Part shown: piece after piece, positions 1 to 32,172 of the stretch
Position numbering within the stretch: the stretch's first letter is position 1
Layout of the letters: the number at the start of each line of letters is the position of its first letter
Source: Sphaeramia orbicularis
Lineage: Eukaryota; Chordata; Actinopteri; Kurtiformes; Apogonidae
Assembly: GCF_902148855.1 (NCBI RefSeq)
Contig: NC_043964.1
Span: 8,682,582 to 8,746,581 of the forward strand
Length of the DNA: 64,000 nucleotides
Direction: 5' to 3'
The notes under the pieces: model-generated
What the model was told of the DNA's origin: nothing
Database searches by the model: none
Seen by the model: only the letters and a program-made list of their open reading frames with translations
Position numbers and translations under genes: made by a program

Positions 1-1334
1 GGATTCATGGGATGGCAATCTTCCTCCTTGACTGTTACAGTCTAGATAAAAATCAATCCAGAACAGTAGAGGAGTGGAAATGTTATTGATAAGGGCTGCA
101 GTTAACAATTACATACTTTATGGATTACAACATCAATGCATTGAAATGTCAGAAAATAGAAATAACTGGTTATGATTTCCTCAGCAAAAGGGGATTCACT
201 GCATTTTTTTGTTCAAGCAGTGACAAAAATTCAATATTATTGAGTTTAATCTCAGGTTTTTACAAAGTAAAGCATCAAATCCTGACATTTAAGAAGACAC
301 ATCTGTAAAACAGTTGCTGATAACTGATTATTTTTTGGATTGATCAGTTGTGGAGATGCCTGGAAATATTTTAACATTTGACCATTATGATTTGTGTTTT
401 ATGTGTTCCGCAGGATCTAAACTTAAAAATCTACATATCCATTAATGATTTTAAGAGTATCATAAAGAATGCAGTGAGGGAGGAATGTCATTGTTTGTAA
501 TAATAATAATAATAATAATCATAATCCTTTTCTGGAATAATCCTGTTATTGGGTCTTTAATTGTCCTCCTTCCATTATATGGATGTTACCAGTTTCCCTC
601 TTATTAACTGAAACAGTCAGGGGCAGAGACAGAGATAGAGGGGCAACTACACACTAAAAATGGCAAGTTTTGACAAAGTTATACTTATTATGTTTTTTTT
701 TTTTTTTTTAAACCATGGATTTAGTCCATTTAATACCATGGATCACTTCCCCATGAGTCAATATTCAACCATAACATCTCCCTGACAGTGTCTAAGGAAA
801 GTACGGTCACTGCATCCTACGCTCAGCACTGCATGAGATGAGTGGGATTTATTTAATGAAATACAAACTGGACCAACAACACAAAGACTGATCTCCAGCA
901 CTGGACCAGATTTAATGAAGTGTGGAGACTGCAGGGACCCACATTTCAGTTTTTGGGTTCTTCTGTGCAACTAGAGTTTAGTTCATTTCAGACAGAGGCT
1001 TACTCTGTTTTCATAAAAAGCATCGATGAGTGAATACTGCAGTTTCATTACTGTTCTCATTAGGGCTTCACAATATCGCACATCAGTATCACTGTGATGT
1101 GAAGATGTGCAACAGTCACATGGTCCCAAAAAAAAGGAAACTCGCACAGTCTCAATTTAATTAATGACTAAATTTAGTCTCAGACCTGGAGGTTCTTGGA
1201 GTTTGTATTTCCTGTCCACACTGAAAAAATGTGACTGCAGACGACATTATATGACTGAGCATATTTGATTGCCACAGACGCACTCCATTATCTATCACTG
1301 GAAACAGTAAATATAATTTTTTTTTTAAAGTCAC

Positions 1335-1538
1335 CTCATCTGCCTCAGTCTTTGCGGTGACTTGTCCACCATCTCTCTTCTGAATCACAGCTTTGATATA
1401 CAGTTCCTTGGTATCAGGAACGAAGCAGGCTGTTCTGGCGTCGAATGGCCGGTTCTGAGCCTCCACTCGCTCCTTCTCCGGTTTACGAAGAAAGACAGCC
1501 GCCGGCCCGTACTGGGCCATCTCGGCATCACTGCTCAT
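1335..1538 (-). CDS. Myosin heavy chain gene A, first coding exon (partial gene)
   Basis: This exon encodes the first 68 residues of a sarcomeric (class II) myosin heavy chain, the actin-based motor of the thick filament. It reads [20 protein letters not shown], then an EAQNRPFDA stretch and a [10 protein letters not shown] stretch, the N-terminal SH3-like subdomain. The start is the ATG at 1536-1538, just after an acceptor (TGTCAG). The exon ends at a GTGACT donor at 1331-1334, and 204 nt is the usual size of this exon. The N-terminus resembles fish fast skeletal myosins more than gene B does. The next coding exon (normally 144 nt) is not found in the 1,330 bases to the left edge, so intron 3 is long and the gene is cut by the window. 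Together with gene B it forms a same-strand tandem pair. The family is certain; the paralogue is not assigned. Confidence 0.93.
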
Positions 1539-2060
1539 GTTGGTAGCTGACAAAAATATATGAATATATAAATATATCCAAGTTGCACATTAGGAGAATC
1601 TGACAATGATGTGTAAGGATCACTTTAGGTACAAATAAAAACATCTTGAGCAGTAGTGAGTCAGAAAATTTCAAGAAATATAATGCAAGATTAAAGTTGG
1701 AAATATATGAGAGAATTCAGATATTCTCCAAAACAAGAAACAATCTATAGATTTACAAGAAAATACATTCTCTGGGATTACAAAATCATAAATTTGCCAG
1801 AAAAATATTTTAATGATGAACTCTTGAGAAAACAAACAATACTCTCTGATTAAGTCATAAATTTACTAGAAAAAAAACTCAAACTTTTTTTTAATACCCG
1901 ACTTTACACCTATTAAACTTAACAGGACTTCTATTTTTCCAAGTTTTCTCATGTAAATATCTGAGGTTTTTCCTCATAAATCTACAGCTTTAATATAAAA
2001 CATTTAACCTTTAAATGGTAATTTAGATTTATTTTGTAGATCATATGTATCTCTCTTACC

Positions 2061-2101
2061 AGGTTTACACTCCTCAGCAGAACTGGGTCAAATGTTTTAT
2101 C
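2061..2101 (-). other. Noncoding exon 2 of myosin gene A
   Basis: On the minus strand a TTTGCAG acceptor (2102-2108) is followed by 41 nt and a GTAAGAG donor. This fits the short second untranslated exon found in vertebrate sarcomeric myosin genes, about 520 bases before the coding exon. It is inferred from splice signals only. Confidence 0.6.
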
Positions 2102-2187
2102 CTGCAAATCAACCAAACACATTACTTTGCAAATATCAGTGTACATCAGTATTGTCAGGTGTCTGTGTAAGAGTGAAAAATGTCAGA

Positions 2188-2260
2188 TCTTACGTGTGAT
2201 CAGCAAACAGCAGGCGTCTAAATGAACACCTGCAGGAGGCCGAGGCTGCTTTTATTAAGA
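2188..2260 (-). promoter_or_regulatory. Core promoter and noncoding exon 1 of myosin gene A
   Basis: The minus strand carries a TATA-like CTTAATAAAAGCAG at about 2247-2260. A GTAAGA donor (2188-2193) follows some 55-60 bases downstream, so a first noncoding exon of roughly 30-40 nt would end at 2194. An exon 1 that is short, untranslated and preceded by a TATA element is usual for this family. The transcription start itself is inferred. Confidence 0.55.
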
Positions 2261-2663
2261 CGGATGCTCCAGTGATGATCCAAACTTGGCAGTGTCCTTT
2301 CACATGCCAATCAAGACGCATTATCGATCTCTGCCGGGTACTTAAATATGCCACAGGATCTGCGAGTGGTAATAGGAACATGTCGGCGGTGGCAGGTGAC
2401 GATACTCCAGCTCTATTTTTACACGCCTTCCAGACTGTCAAGTGCTGTCATTAGCTTTGAAGGTTCATGTTGTGTTTGCCGACTTCCCTTTCCCTTTCGA
2501 GGAATTTAAGAGGATAAACCATGCGTAACTCAGTGTCTCCATGATGCATCTTAACCTTCAAGACAAAACCCCCCTGCTCATCCACCTCTAAAGGCACCTT
2601 GCATGGATTTACAAGCCGACAGCGTGTTGAGCTCTGGAAAACATTACGGGACCCCTGGTTTTA

Positions 2664-2673
2664 CTATTTATAG
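2664..2673. promoter_or_regulatory. MEF2 site upstream of myosin gene A
   Basis: CTATTTATAG matches the MEF2 consensus YTA(A/T)4TAR perfectly and lies about 410 bp upstream of the TATA-like box. A near match (CTATTTTTAC) lies at 2413-2422 and an E-box CAGGTG at 2393-2398. MEF2 plus E-boxes is the usual muscle promoter grammar; function here is inferred. Confidence 0.5.
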
Positions 2674-2756
2674 AGATGAGTTTGAGTAAAAAAAGCGTAT
2701 TTGTTTATCTAGAAACTACATGGAACATTTTTCTCAAATTTGCAGTCACCTAGAGC

Positions 2757-3293
2757 AGGCATGGTAAACTCATTTTAGTTCAGCAGCCACATTCAGCCCA
2801 GTATGATCTGAAGTGGGCCAAACCAGTAAAATAGCATAATAACCTGTAAATGCTAACTCCAAATATTCTCTCTGTCTTCGTGCAAAAAAGTAAAAGTGCA
2901 ATTTTAACAATATTATGCCTCAGCTTCTCATTTACACATTGCATTACAGCTTACAGATCACAGTGGCAACAAAAGGCAAAAAACATATAGTAACAGGCAG
3001 AATGTTGTTAAAATTTTATTTATTTTTCTGGTTTTCTTCAAGTTGTTCACGTTTAGATTATTTATATTTTTTTGAAAGGATAGTGAATGGTAATATAAGC
3101 CTTTTCATTAGAAAATTTTACTTTTCAATCTAAAACAAAAATAAAAATTTGTTTATCCATTTGAGATCAATTTGGCTGCATGTGGCCAAATGAGTTTGAC
3201 ACTCTTGACTGTTAATATCTGTAAATATCTGGACCGGACTGGACCCTTTGGTGGGCCGGTTTTGGCCCACGAGCTGCATGTTTGCCACTTCTG
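2757..3293. mobile_element. hAT-like non-autonomous element, copy 1
   Basis: The left end CAGGCATGGTAAACTCA and the right end (read inward, CAGAAGTGGCAAACATG) are imperfect terminal inverted repeats. They match the hAT pattern CAG-N-GGTGTCAAACTC. They are flanked by near-identical 8-bp duplications, ACCTAGAG (2749-2756) and ATCTAGAG (3294-3301). The interior is AT-rich and noncoding. Four other relatives lie in the window, near 13.2, 33.4, 51.5 and 53.2 kb. Confidence 0.75.
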
Positions 3294-4188
3294 ATCTAGA
3301 GCGTTTATTTGCAATGTTTTCACGCCTTGAATCATCATCAATCAATCATTAACCATGAAATTTTCACTACTTGTATTTAGTCTGGTTTGGGTTTTTCAGG
3401 TGTTTTGAGGGACGGTTTGATTTACAGAAGCCGAAAAAACTAACGATGAAAGAACGCCTGAGATCAAGTATGATTTACAAAACCATTATTTATTTAAGGT
3501 CCCATATTGGGCAAAGTCATTTTATTTGTTTACACCATGAATCATTAACACTCGACCCGCAGCAGAGCTCGGTAATGAGCACCCGGAGATAAATCAGAAG
3601 CCAAACTTTTAACAGCAGTAGAAGCCCGTGGGTGATTTTAACTGTGACTTATCATTTATTACCACTTAGTATTTATGATAACCTACTTCCAGTCTCATGT
3701 GTCAGTGTCTGAGCTCTCTGACATGTTGTGGAACGCTGTAATCTGGAGGACTATTGATTTCCACCTGCACCACATCCAGCAGTGTGTAAAAAAAAAAAAG
3801 GTAAAAGTCATTAAAATCTTACTTAAAGGTTTATGGTTTCGGTGGTGTCATGTCATAACATCAATGATCTGAGTGAAAACAATACTTTTCCCCACTTCTC
3901 TGGACTCTGTTTATAAACTACAGAAAATTTAACCTATGACTGGAAGTGTTTTTTTTTGGCAAGTAGGGGGTTAAATATGTAACTGCCATTTACTTTTTGA
4001 GATTCACTTAAATTCGACTGCTCTGCTCTATGATTTGACGCAGAGGGTTGGAAAGGTGTTATTTATTTTCCACAGCAGTGTCTTCAATCTTTATATTCAG
4101 CCTGAGGTGGACCAAGAGCGGAAGCTGTTGCAGGATGCCATACATTTTCAATTTTTGATTTCCCCTCAAGCTCATTCATTTTTTTTAA

Positions 4189-4716
4189 CCCATAAAGACC
4201 CAGTGCTACTTGTGTGGCAGTTCCTAAATGAGTTTTTTCTCTACTTTTAACTTTTCTTAAGTGATTTATCACCATTTATTCCAATATTATGCTCAGTATT
4301 TTGCATTCTTAAGTGAAAATCTGGTGTTTTTCTATATTCAATTTACAGATTATGATTGATGTCCATAAAAGATCAAATTTGAGCTGAATATTATATCAAA
4401 AACAGAGAAAATTGATGAAAAAGTAAAATATATCATTAATTGAACATAAAAACAAGTGTCTCCATCCACCGTCATTGATCCAACTCCATGGATTTTACTG
4501 GTGAATCAATGTTGTAGAAGATGACAGTGTTTCCACGGTAACTACAGAGCCTCTGAATATCCAAATGGGTCATATCTGATGACCATTAAACGATTACAAA
4601 CTGTATTTTACACCAATTATTTACATGTAATGATAGGATTAGTGGATCAACAGGTATTAAACATTTTATGTCAGTAAATGATTTTGGTTGTCAGTGGATA
4701 TTTGGGTCTTTATGGG
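4189..4716. mobile_element. piggyBac-like MITE, family 1, copy A
   Basis: The 528-bp element has perfect 14-bp terminal inverted repeats, CCCATAAAGACCCA and TGGGTCTTTATGGG. It is flanked by TTAA on both sides (4185-4188 and 4717-4720), the hallmark target duplication of piggyBac superfamily elements. The interior is noncoding. Copies B (8.7 kb) and C (49.5-50.8 kb) share long internal stretches such as TCCAAATGGGTCATATCTGA. Confidence 0.8.
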
Positions 4717-4720
4717 TTAA

Positions 4721-7700
4721 ATGTACCAATAGAAATAGCAATTCAATAGCTGATAAACATCTTAGATTCGTGGATTCTCTTGGTTGCTGGCAGCTGTTTA
4801 GGTTTTAGAGTGTTTAAGACTGTACAAAATACAGGCACAGTAATAGGAACACGATACAGACAAAATAAATTACAATAAAAATATTTTCAAACTGAATGTC
4901 TAACCCTCTCAATGTCTCTGGTGCAGACTCACACCAAGGTCAGAAACAGCCAGTGTTTGCGAGTTAACACGTAACGATGCCCGCTGTGCTGCATTTAGAT
5001 GATGCATGGGAGAGTGTGTGAAACTTAAGTGGTCATCATATTAAAGGGGGGCAACAAGTAGAACAAGTGTGAACAGCAGCCTGAACATACTTCACACTGC
5101 TTCTCAAGATGCTGGTAACTTAGAAACCAGGAGAAAGTGGCCTGAATAACTAAAGAAAAGAAATGAATTGTTTGACATTGTTGTCTGTGCCTGATAGGAA
5201 AGACTTTAGCAAATTATCACTTCACTTGGACTGTTGACTTCACATTGAAAACAAGTTGCATATCAACATTTGTATAAACTTTGTCAAGAAGAGCGATGTT
5301 GTGTTTTTACTCCTATTAATAGTTATATCTTCACATGATCTTTCAAAGGGAACTTTATGGCCATTTAAGAAAAGATCCAAATGTTAGCGTTAAATCTGTG
5401 GGAAATTTTGACATTAATAAAACAAAGCTAATTTTTGAATCATAACACCTAATACTAATTTTTTTTTTGTTTCATTGTGCAAAGTATTGTATTTGTACGT
5501 TGTGTAGTTCTTTTTTCTGCAGCTTTATATTTCTAACCCATTACAAATATTGGTAGATATTGCACTTTTTATTCCACGACACTGATCTGACAGCTACGTT
5601 TCTGGTAACACACATGCACGATGCAGTAAAATTAACTCATAAGATTAGATATGTGTTGGTATATTCATAAGAATCTAATGGGGCTTAGTTTTCCACTGTG
5701 CGGTGATTGGATAACTGTACAGTTTGACAATAAACTGTTGGACAGTGTTTCTCCAGTTAGTGTTAGAGCAACCGACAACCTGTCACCTCATGAAGCGTCC
5801 TCCTCCTCTTCCTCCCCCGGACACTTCCTCTTCGCTCGGAGGTTACCTTCAGCCCTCGTTCGTAACGCTCTGCTTGTGAAAGTCATACATGTACAGCTGT
5901 AACTCTAACCCTGCTTCAACAGGGATTTCTACAAATGTCATGAACGTACCAGCTGCTGACAGGACTAAAAAAGATGGATTTTGATGAAGTCCGCTTTAAG
6001 TCGCAGGCTTTCCACGAAGCCCAGATGTCAGAGCCGGGTTATTCTGGATTTTGTCTCATCTCTTGGGTTTCAGTTTTGCCATCTAATGTTTAATGTGACT
6101 TATTAAAGTTAAACTAAAGAGAAACTGCAGCGTTAAGAGTAGATTTCCAGGATCGGTTGTGGGTTTCAGTTTAAGTCAGGACATGATTTTATCAACACTT
6201 TCATCTGACTGAAATCCTGGTTTAATTAATTAACTCACAGCCATTTTATCTGTACATATAAGTCATGGTCTTACAGCAGTTGTCAAGATCCAATTTATCT
6301 GTCATGACAAAGTCATGTCAGCTGTAAGAGTTGCTTTATATTTTTGGTCTGTAACTGTATTAAAAAGGTGGGTTTAATCTCCTAAATTTTAGATATTCTT
6401 TTGCGTCTGGTTTCATTTGAGAATTTTTGATTCAGGATGGGTCAAAATAGTGCAACAGGAAATGAAAACTATCCCTCTATGAGAGATTTGCTGCCCAAAG
6501 CTGACGGATCTTAAAAAAAGATCAATTTTTTCTTGGACACAAAGCAGGAATCTGACATTATTTGTGAGATTCCTGCTTTGACTCCTTACCCTAATATCAC
6601 TGTTATTGTGATATCTTATTTTATTAAGTGTTATTTCTATTATTCTTTACACTGCATAATGGAATGTGCTGATACCACAGAGTACATTATTTGTTAGTGT
6701 GATGCTTATCAACATGGTAAAACTTAGAATCAAGTCAAAGACCATTTCATACTTACATTATATTCCCTTTGTATAAAAAGGATCTAATTTCTCAATTCAA
6801 CTTGAAATGTTTGAGGTATTCACAAACATTTTTACGAAGTAAACTACTGCAACATATGTTTAAAAATGAGGAATATGACACAAAACTCATTTTTGATTCT
6901 TTTCACTACTTATTAACAATTGCAAAAATCTAAACAATATCCTATTTCCTCAAATATTTTGGATTAGAAACCATTATATGTGTTGCATAAAACAGTTCTA
7001 AATTCATTTTGTTCCCAAACACAAGGTGAAGGCAGAATTAATAAAGTCACTATACATTTCCCTCAGCGATTTTAAACAAGCAGGGTTGTAAAAGGTGGTT
7101 TTGGGTATTAAAAAAAAAACCATCACCCACTGATTCTATCAAAATGATAGACTAACCCAAAAAGGTTAGGCCCACAACCAAAGAAAAAATATTACATCCC
7201 TAAAACTTGATTTTGGGGATATAAAAAAAGGGAGTCACTAGAAGGAAGAAACAAAATAAAGCAAAATTTTACTAGTTTACGAGAGAAAAACACTGCAACT
7301 CAGGTCTTCTATTTCAAACACAGACTACAGGGTGTCATATGGGGGATGGGGGGGTTACTCCATGGGTTTTACTGGGGGGGGGGGGTGCGTAAGCGGGTCA
7401 GTTGGTTTCTGTCCTGCTTATTCAATAAGAGGACCAACAGAAACGCTGATCGTTCTTTTATCCCCACCCACCTGGGCCAACTGTCTTCAGCTATGGTGAG
7501 CATCGGAGGTGGACTTCCTCATAGCTCCTAACCAGCACAATCTGGAGTCAGGTTGTTATATAATCTGATTATACTTCTATTAAACTGAGGAGAAACCCTG
7601 AAAATTGATTGAATCTGTGACTCAAAAATTACTTTAATAATTCAAATAAAAGAACTGTGACGCATAAGAGACAGTGTGTACTTTGAAATAAAAGTTAATT

Positions 7701-8743
7701 ATTCTAAAGTTTTAATGATAGTAAAGGCTGGTTTTCATTATACACTTAGAGTTAAAACCGATCAGCCATTTTTGTGCTATGCATGTCTCAGATTGAATTA
7801 TCTTAAGACTCCAACTATTTTGACCAAAAGTCTTAATGTCACAAATCCCTTCAGCTGTTAGTGGATATGAATAGACTGAGAATGTAAAGATGTTCTTCAA
7901 ATAAAAATGTAAATAAAATTAAATTGGATTTAACAGGCTTCGCTGGTCGAAGACACAAAGGGACAGGTTGTGAATAATGATGAACATGTGGTGTCTCCAT
8001 CTTTTGGTTGGTAATTTGTATTGCAGGCCGCGAGAATTGAGTTCTTTCATATTCATATCAGTCTCTTATGGACAAAAAGTAGAATTGTCCATTTAAACAC
8101 TGATTATACAATTGTGACCGTTGATATTGGTGAAGTTAACTAGACCAACTTAGTAGTAATGTTAATGGTATAAAAAGTACAAAAATCACTATATTTCTCT
8201 TAAAACTAGAACTTTAAGTGCCGTTAAAAGCTTAAGTATAGGGACCTACATCAATGACATTATCACTAGATATCACTATAAGTATTTTAGATTTTTTTAT
8301 TTGACATAATTCTTGTTGCAGCTGAACCCCAGGGGAAAAGAGAGGCCGCTATATGACCTGTCTGACCTGCAGAAATGAGCGCCTAGGAATATTAATTTTC
8401 TGTCAAAAGTAATTAAATTCCACTGCCATTATGACGATGTTTGATGTATTTTACATCATGATAAGACTTCATTTTTAGTTCAGGTCAATGTGTACCTGAT
8501 GGCAGCGTAAGCGTTCCTGGGACATCTTGAACTCTACTGATCGCAGACTTCGAAACACAAGAGACCAGATGAACATCAGTTATGTTGAACTTTATTAAAT
8601 CACAAACTGTTCAACCCTTCTGAACGAACACTCCGTACTTGGTTGTATTTATACAGATAGGTTAGTAACCAAATCCATCTAAGATGAATTATATTAATTT
8701 TATCATTACTTTTCCTCTGTGTATGTTACAAATACAGAATAAC
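4721..8743. other. Gene-free stretch between MITE copies
   Basis: No exon with recognisable protein similarity was found on either strand. The open frames here (for example at 5651-5902, 7346-7531 and 7712-7900) have low-complexity or unrecognised translations and no splice support. The stretch contains a G-run at about 7374-7385 and a short perfect hairpin at 6541-6579. Confidence 0.5.
6541..6579. repeat. Short perfect hairpin
   Basis: AAAGCAGGAATCT and its exact complement AGATTCCTGCTTT form a 13-bp stem around a 13-base loop. No gene is adjacent, so it may be the remnant of a small inverted-repeat element. Confidence 0.6.
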
Positions 8744-9221
8744 CCTTAAGAACCCAGGAACTACTTTTGAAGTGACTTACAAATTAATTTTTCTCTACAT
8801 TTAATCTGAGTTATTTATCACCATTCATTATATTGTTCTCAGCATGTTGCATGTTTCAGTGAAAAATAAGTATTTTCCTATATTTAATTTACTGTTTATG
8901 CAGAACTCAAAGCAAATTCAAAGATTATTATATCAAAACAGAAAAAAACATGACTTTTCAGCGAAATATCATTAACTGCACATAAAAACAAGCGTCTAAA
9001 ACCACTGTTATTTGTCAAACTCCATGGGTTTTACTTGTGAATCAATGTTAATGGAGATGATGGTGTTTCTGAGCCTCTGAACGTCCAAATGGGTCATATC
9101 TGATGACTGTAAAAACATGAGAAACTGCATTTTATCTGAATTATTTACATGTATTGACAGAATTAGTGGTTCAGTAGTTAGTAAACATTTTAGATCAGTA
9201 GATGCTTTTGGTCATAATGTG
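8744..9221. mobile_element. piggyBac-like MITE, family 1, copy B (decayed ends)
   Basis: The interior is clearly homologous to the element at 4189-4716: shared blocks run from the TTTATCACCATTCAT region to GAATTAGTGGTTCAGTAG, in the same order. The terminal repeats are degraded (CCCTTAAGAACCCAGG on the left, TAATGTGTTAA on the right), so the ends are approximate and this copy looks older than copy A. Confidence 0.65.
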
Positions 9222-9825
9222 TTAATATAAGCAGCTTCATGAGGGAGTAGATGGTGCTTTTAGATATTCTGATTGACTATTAGGAACATATCGTGGCCCA
9301 GAGCAGGTTATGTTTGCAGATCAAGTTACATATAGATTCACCCCTGTAAGAACTAAACCACTCTCATGATACTGAGAACCCAGAGTTGAACCAGAATTTA
9401 CTTGTTAACCCTCCTTCATAGTAGATGGTAAGATGTTAGCAGGTGTTGCTTTTAAAGTGTTTTATAAAACACTCAACACCTTTGTGGAAGGACACTAAAG
9501 CTCTGTCCTAATGATGATGCAAGATAAAAGGTTAGACATATTTACTAAATTTTACAATAATAACACATAGTTTGCTTTTTGTCTTAGGATGAATTACTAC
9601 ATTATGATAAAAGTCATTATTACGCATCCATAAACTTTACCTTTGCAAACAATAAGATATTAGGAACATAACAGAATGCGTCACTTGGGTCAGTCAATGA
9701 TATTTGTTGATATTTTCTGTCTGATTCTTTATCATCATCATATAATATCCTAACATAAATGCTGACAAGTCGCTGTTGCTTTGTCAAAACCCAACATGTT
9801 GGTGGTATCTTTGTTTCGCAGATTT

Positions 9826-29227
<19,402 letters not shown>

Positions 29228-29346
29228 GTTGTCCGGCTGCACAGTTCAGATAAGACAAAAAAGCATGCTTGCAAAGATGAAAAAAAAAAAAAAAAAAAAA
29301 GTCAAATATTTATGAGATTTTGAAGCATAGCCAGGATTTTTCTTAC

Positions 29347-29493
29347 CAGAAAGCTGCAGGCCACAAAGAAACCTCAATGGAATAGCCTTAGTATGTCAGA
29401 TGCTTTGAATAAGACTTTCCACGCTGAACTGTTATTGTTCGACACTACACCACAGGCATACCTCACTCTAACAAGGGTTTGACAGCTTTTATA
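29347..29493 (-). promoter_or_regulatory. Core promoter and noncoding exon 1 of myosin gene B
   Basis: On the minus strand a TATAAAA box (29487-29493, in context CTTATAAAAGCTG) should place the start near 29460. A GTAAGA donor at 29341-29346 ends a noncoding exon of about 115 nt. A 105-base intron follows, with a CAG acceptor about a dozen bases before the ATG. A TATA box plus an untranslated first exon is usual for muscle myosin genes. Confidence 0.7.
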
Positions 29494-29590
29494 AGAGCTC
29501 GTGAGGCGTTTTTCTACTCCTATATTTGGTGATCTTGCGTCTACACCACCTTGTAAAAGTCAAGTCTGACCATTTTGTATTTTGAACACT

Positions 29591-29600
29591 CTATATATAG
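29591..29600. promoter_or_regulatory. MEF2 site upstream of myosin gene B
   Basis: CTATATATAG is a perfect match to YTA(A/T)4TAR, about 100 bp upstream of the TATA box. A CArG-like sequence, CCTATATTTGG, lies between them near 29519, but with seven rather than six A/T bases. Both fit muscle-specific control; binding is inferred. Confidence 0.6.
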
Positions 29601-29609
29601 ATGTATTGT

Positions 29610-31566
29610 GTCACTTTTAAATGATTTCAATTGTAATCCTTCAGACTGCCCATTAAAAAGCAATGAATGGTAAGGGACGACAGCTTAGGGGGCTTACGGT
29701 CCCGACATGGCGGGCCTCATTTTCTGGGATCAGGGAAGATTAGGTCTGTTAGGGCATCGCTCAAATTCTGGCATTGGCTGTCTGGGAGCGGAGCTGATTA
29801 CACATGACTGTTTGGGTTTGTGTTGGGAGCAGCAGGGTTGACAGGCAACATTTAACACATTCCAGAAAGAGGCCTATCTCTATTAACTCCACCTTATTTT
29901 GGATGTTTGTTGTGGTGTTTGTCATTAAAATATTCCATTATCCTCCACTGCCCACAACTTTCATTGAAATCAGTCTTTTTGAAATCTCTTGATGACAAAT
30001 TAATGTGAGTTATGATGTACACTTTTATAGTTTTGGCTGTTGCTGTCAAAACTTAAGACTGACAATAATCTGTTTAATTTCTTCTGAAAACGGCTGCTAT
30101 TATGCACTTTATATACAATATCTTGTTATATAAATGGTATGTATGGTCTTTATATGGTCTTTATTTCCTGTAATAATACCTTTTTATTTTATTCAAATTT
30201 ACCTATACCATTATCTCATGTTTATCTTTTATCTTGTGTGTTCTGTGCTTTTAATTTTGTTAATTATCAAGTCTTTACACCTGCCAAAGTTCTGTATTTA
30301 TTATTAAACTGATTCTGATCCATTAATCCTTGGAATTTTAATGTTACACAAGATGCCCATGTGCTTTTACTAAGCACATTTATGCTTGATTTTATTTTTT
30401 TTTTTTTTGTGCAAATAAAAATAACACATTTAATGTTACATTTAGGCTTTGTAATAATGAAAACATTACTGTAATATTAATGAGGTTTTTCACCTGAAAT
30501 TAACTAACAATTTCAGCACATCATGTACAGTTTATTAATATTACTACGTCGTCGTTTTGGTTTATTCGCAGTTTTACCGTAAATTTAAATACCAGTTTGT
30601 ATTTTTTCAGGTAGTAGACGGATCCCAAAGACCTCTTAGCTTAGAGTAGGAATAAAATGTGGTCTTTTAGTAGAGCACAAAAGACTAACAGAAACTTCTT
30701 ACAGCTAAAGTTTACGTAACAACTGTTATTTAGCTGCTACTTGTCTCTTAACTAATTCGACAATATCTGTTTAGTGGTGCTAAGGTCAATGTTAAGCTAG
30801 CGAGACGAGCAATATAGCTAATTTTGTACAACTGAGTACCAAATTCTATCAGACTTATGGGACTTTAGCAGGATTAAAGAGCATAAATGTCATTTTTTTT
30901 TTTTTATAAATATGTATGCATTAATGTGTCATCAAACCAACCAGTGTGCCTTCCTTACCTGTGAAGCAGATAAAAATGACACAACCGACTTAGACGCAGC
31001 CCGCCGCCATTTTATAACAATAGATGTGAGCTGACTTATACTTCTTTCTCTTGTTTTTTTGTTTGTTTGTTTGTTTTTCTTTTTCTTTTTCTCCAGCATT
31101 AAAGTACATTAATGTCATGAGTTTGAATCGAAATTAATATCCCCTTTTCTAAAACCCCAAGAACTGACTAGAAAAAAAACACTGTAAAAGGGACCATAAA
31201 TTGATTGCAACTTACAATTTCACCGCTAGATGTCACTAAGTATCATACATGCAAACATTAATAACAGAAATGAAAAAAGTAATGATTAATGTCAAATTCT
31301 ATCTTAAATCATTCAGGGCACAGAGTTTTAGTGCCTCTTATGACATGATTTAACAGTCTTTGAGACATAAGTAACATTATCAATATTCTTTGTGCTTGAA
31401 GTTATATTTAATCAATAGTGAATAAGCAGAATTATGCAACTAATAATACTGTTTCCTCTCATATAACTCCACCATAACCTAATTACATTTTAAAAAACCT
31501 GTAATCCAACCATCCAACATCTACATCACTGAATCAAATCCAGATATAAATCCATCACTGAGTTAT
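29610..31566. other. Gene-free upstream region of myosin gene B
   Basis: No recognisable exons. The stretch is AT-rich with T-runs near 30390 and 30893 and (TTTG)n at about 31060. Distal regulatory elements of gene B could lie here, but nothing beyond the proximal promoter is evident. Confidence 0.45.
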
Positions 31567-31570
31567 TTAA

Positions 31571-32168
31571 CCCTTTCATGCATGAATTATGAGAACCTTA
31601 GTTGAGTTTTTTTCCTGAGTGTTTTTATTCCTCTTCAGGCATGAAAAAAAAAAAAACAAAAAAAAACAATGTGATTGAAATTTTTTTTATGAACCTATTT
31701 TTCATGGAGTTACAAAAATGTCCACTCAGCTGGACACCAATTTTTGAAGCAAAAAAACATGTATTTAAAACCCATCATCAGAAAGTGATAAACTGTGTGA
31801 AAGCTATGAAATAAAAGCATTTTTCATGCAGCTAATCTGATGTTTTCTCACATTTTAATATACTCTAATACTAGTTATGACTAACTTCATGCAGACAATA
31901 TGCAAAAAAAAAACTTTTTGATTAAGAAAACTGTTGTTTACAGTGTAATAACAATTAGCAATTGATTTAATACATGTTACTGCAGATCAGGTTTATCAAC
32001 CTGATCTGCAAAGTTACAGTAATGGTATGAATTACAGTGTATTATGGGATAGTGTGTAAGTGTCTACTGTGTTGGCTGATATGGAATTAAAACAACAAAA
32101 CCCATGAATATACAAGAGAACAGCTGGAGAATAACTGTCCACTGGAGTGACCAGTATGCATGAAAGGG
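31571..32168. mobile_element. piggyBac-like MITE, family 2
   Basis: The 598-bp element has perfect 13-bp inverted termini, CCCTTTCATGCAT and ATGCATGAAAGGG, between TTAA duplications (31567-31570 and 32169-32172). The interior is noncoding. It includes a perfect 13-bp stem with a 4-base loop (TGCAGATCAGGTT at 31981-31993, complement at 31998-32010). The terminal sequence differs from family 1, so it is a separate lineage with the same TTAA target. Confidence 0.8.
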
Positions 32169-32172
32169 TTAA

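Noticed and set aside
1-1330. Second coding exon of myosin gene A
   Set aside because: The expected MNPPK...YAAWMIY segment was searched for on the minus strand and not found, so it must lie left of the window.
29228-29242. Upstream in-frame start for myosin gene B (MQPDN extension)
   Set aside because: The codon is GTG, not ATG, and lies across the acceptor site. The ATG at 29225-29227 matches all relatives.
31602-31814. 70-codon plus-strand frame
   Set aside because: Lies wholly inside the TTAA-type MITE, with lysine runs from poly-A tracts and no family match.
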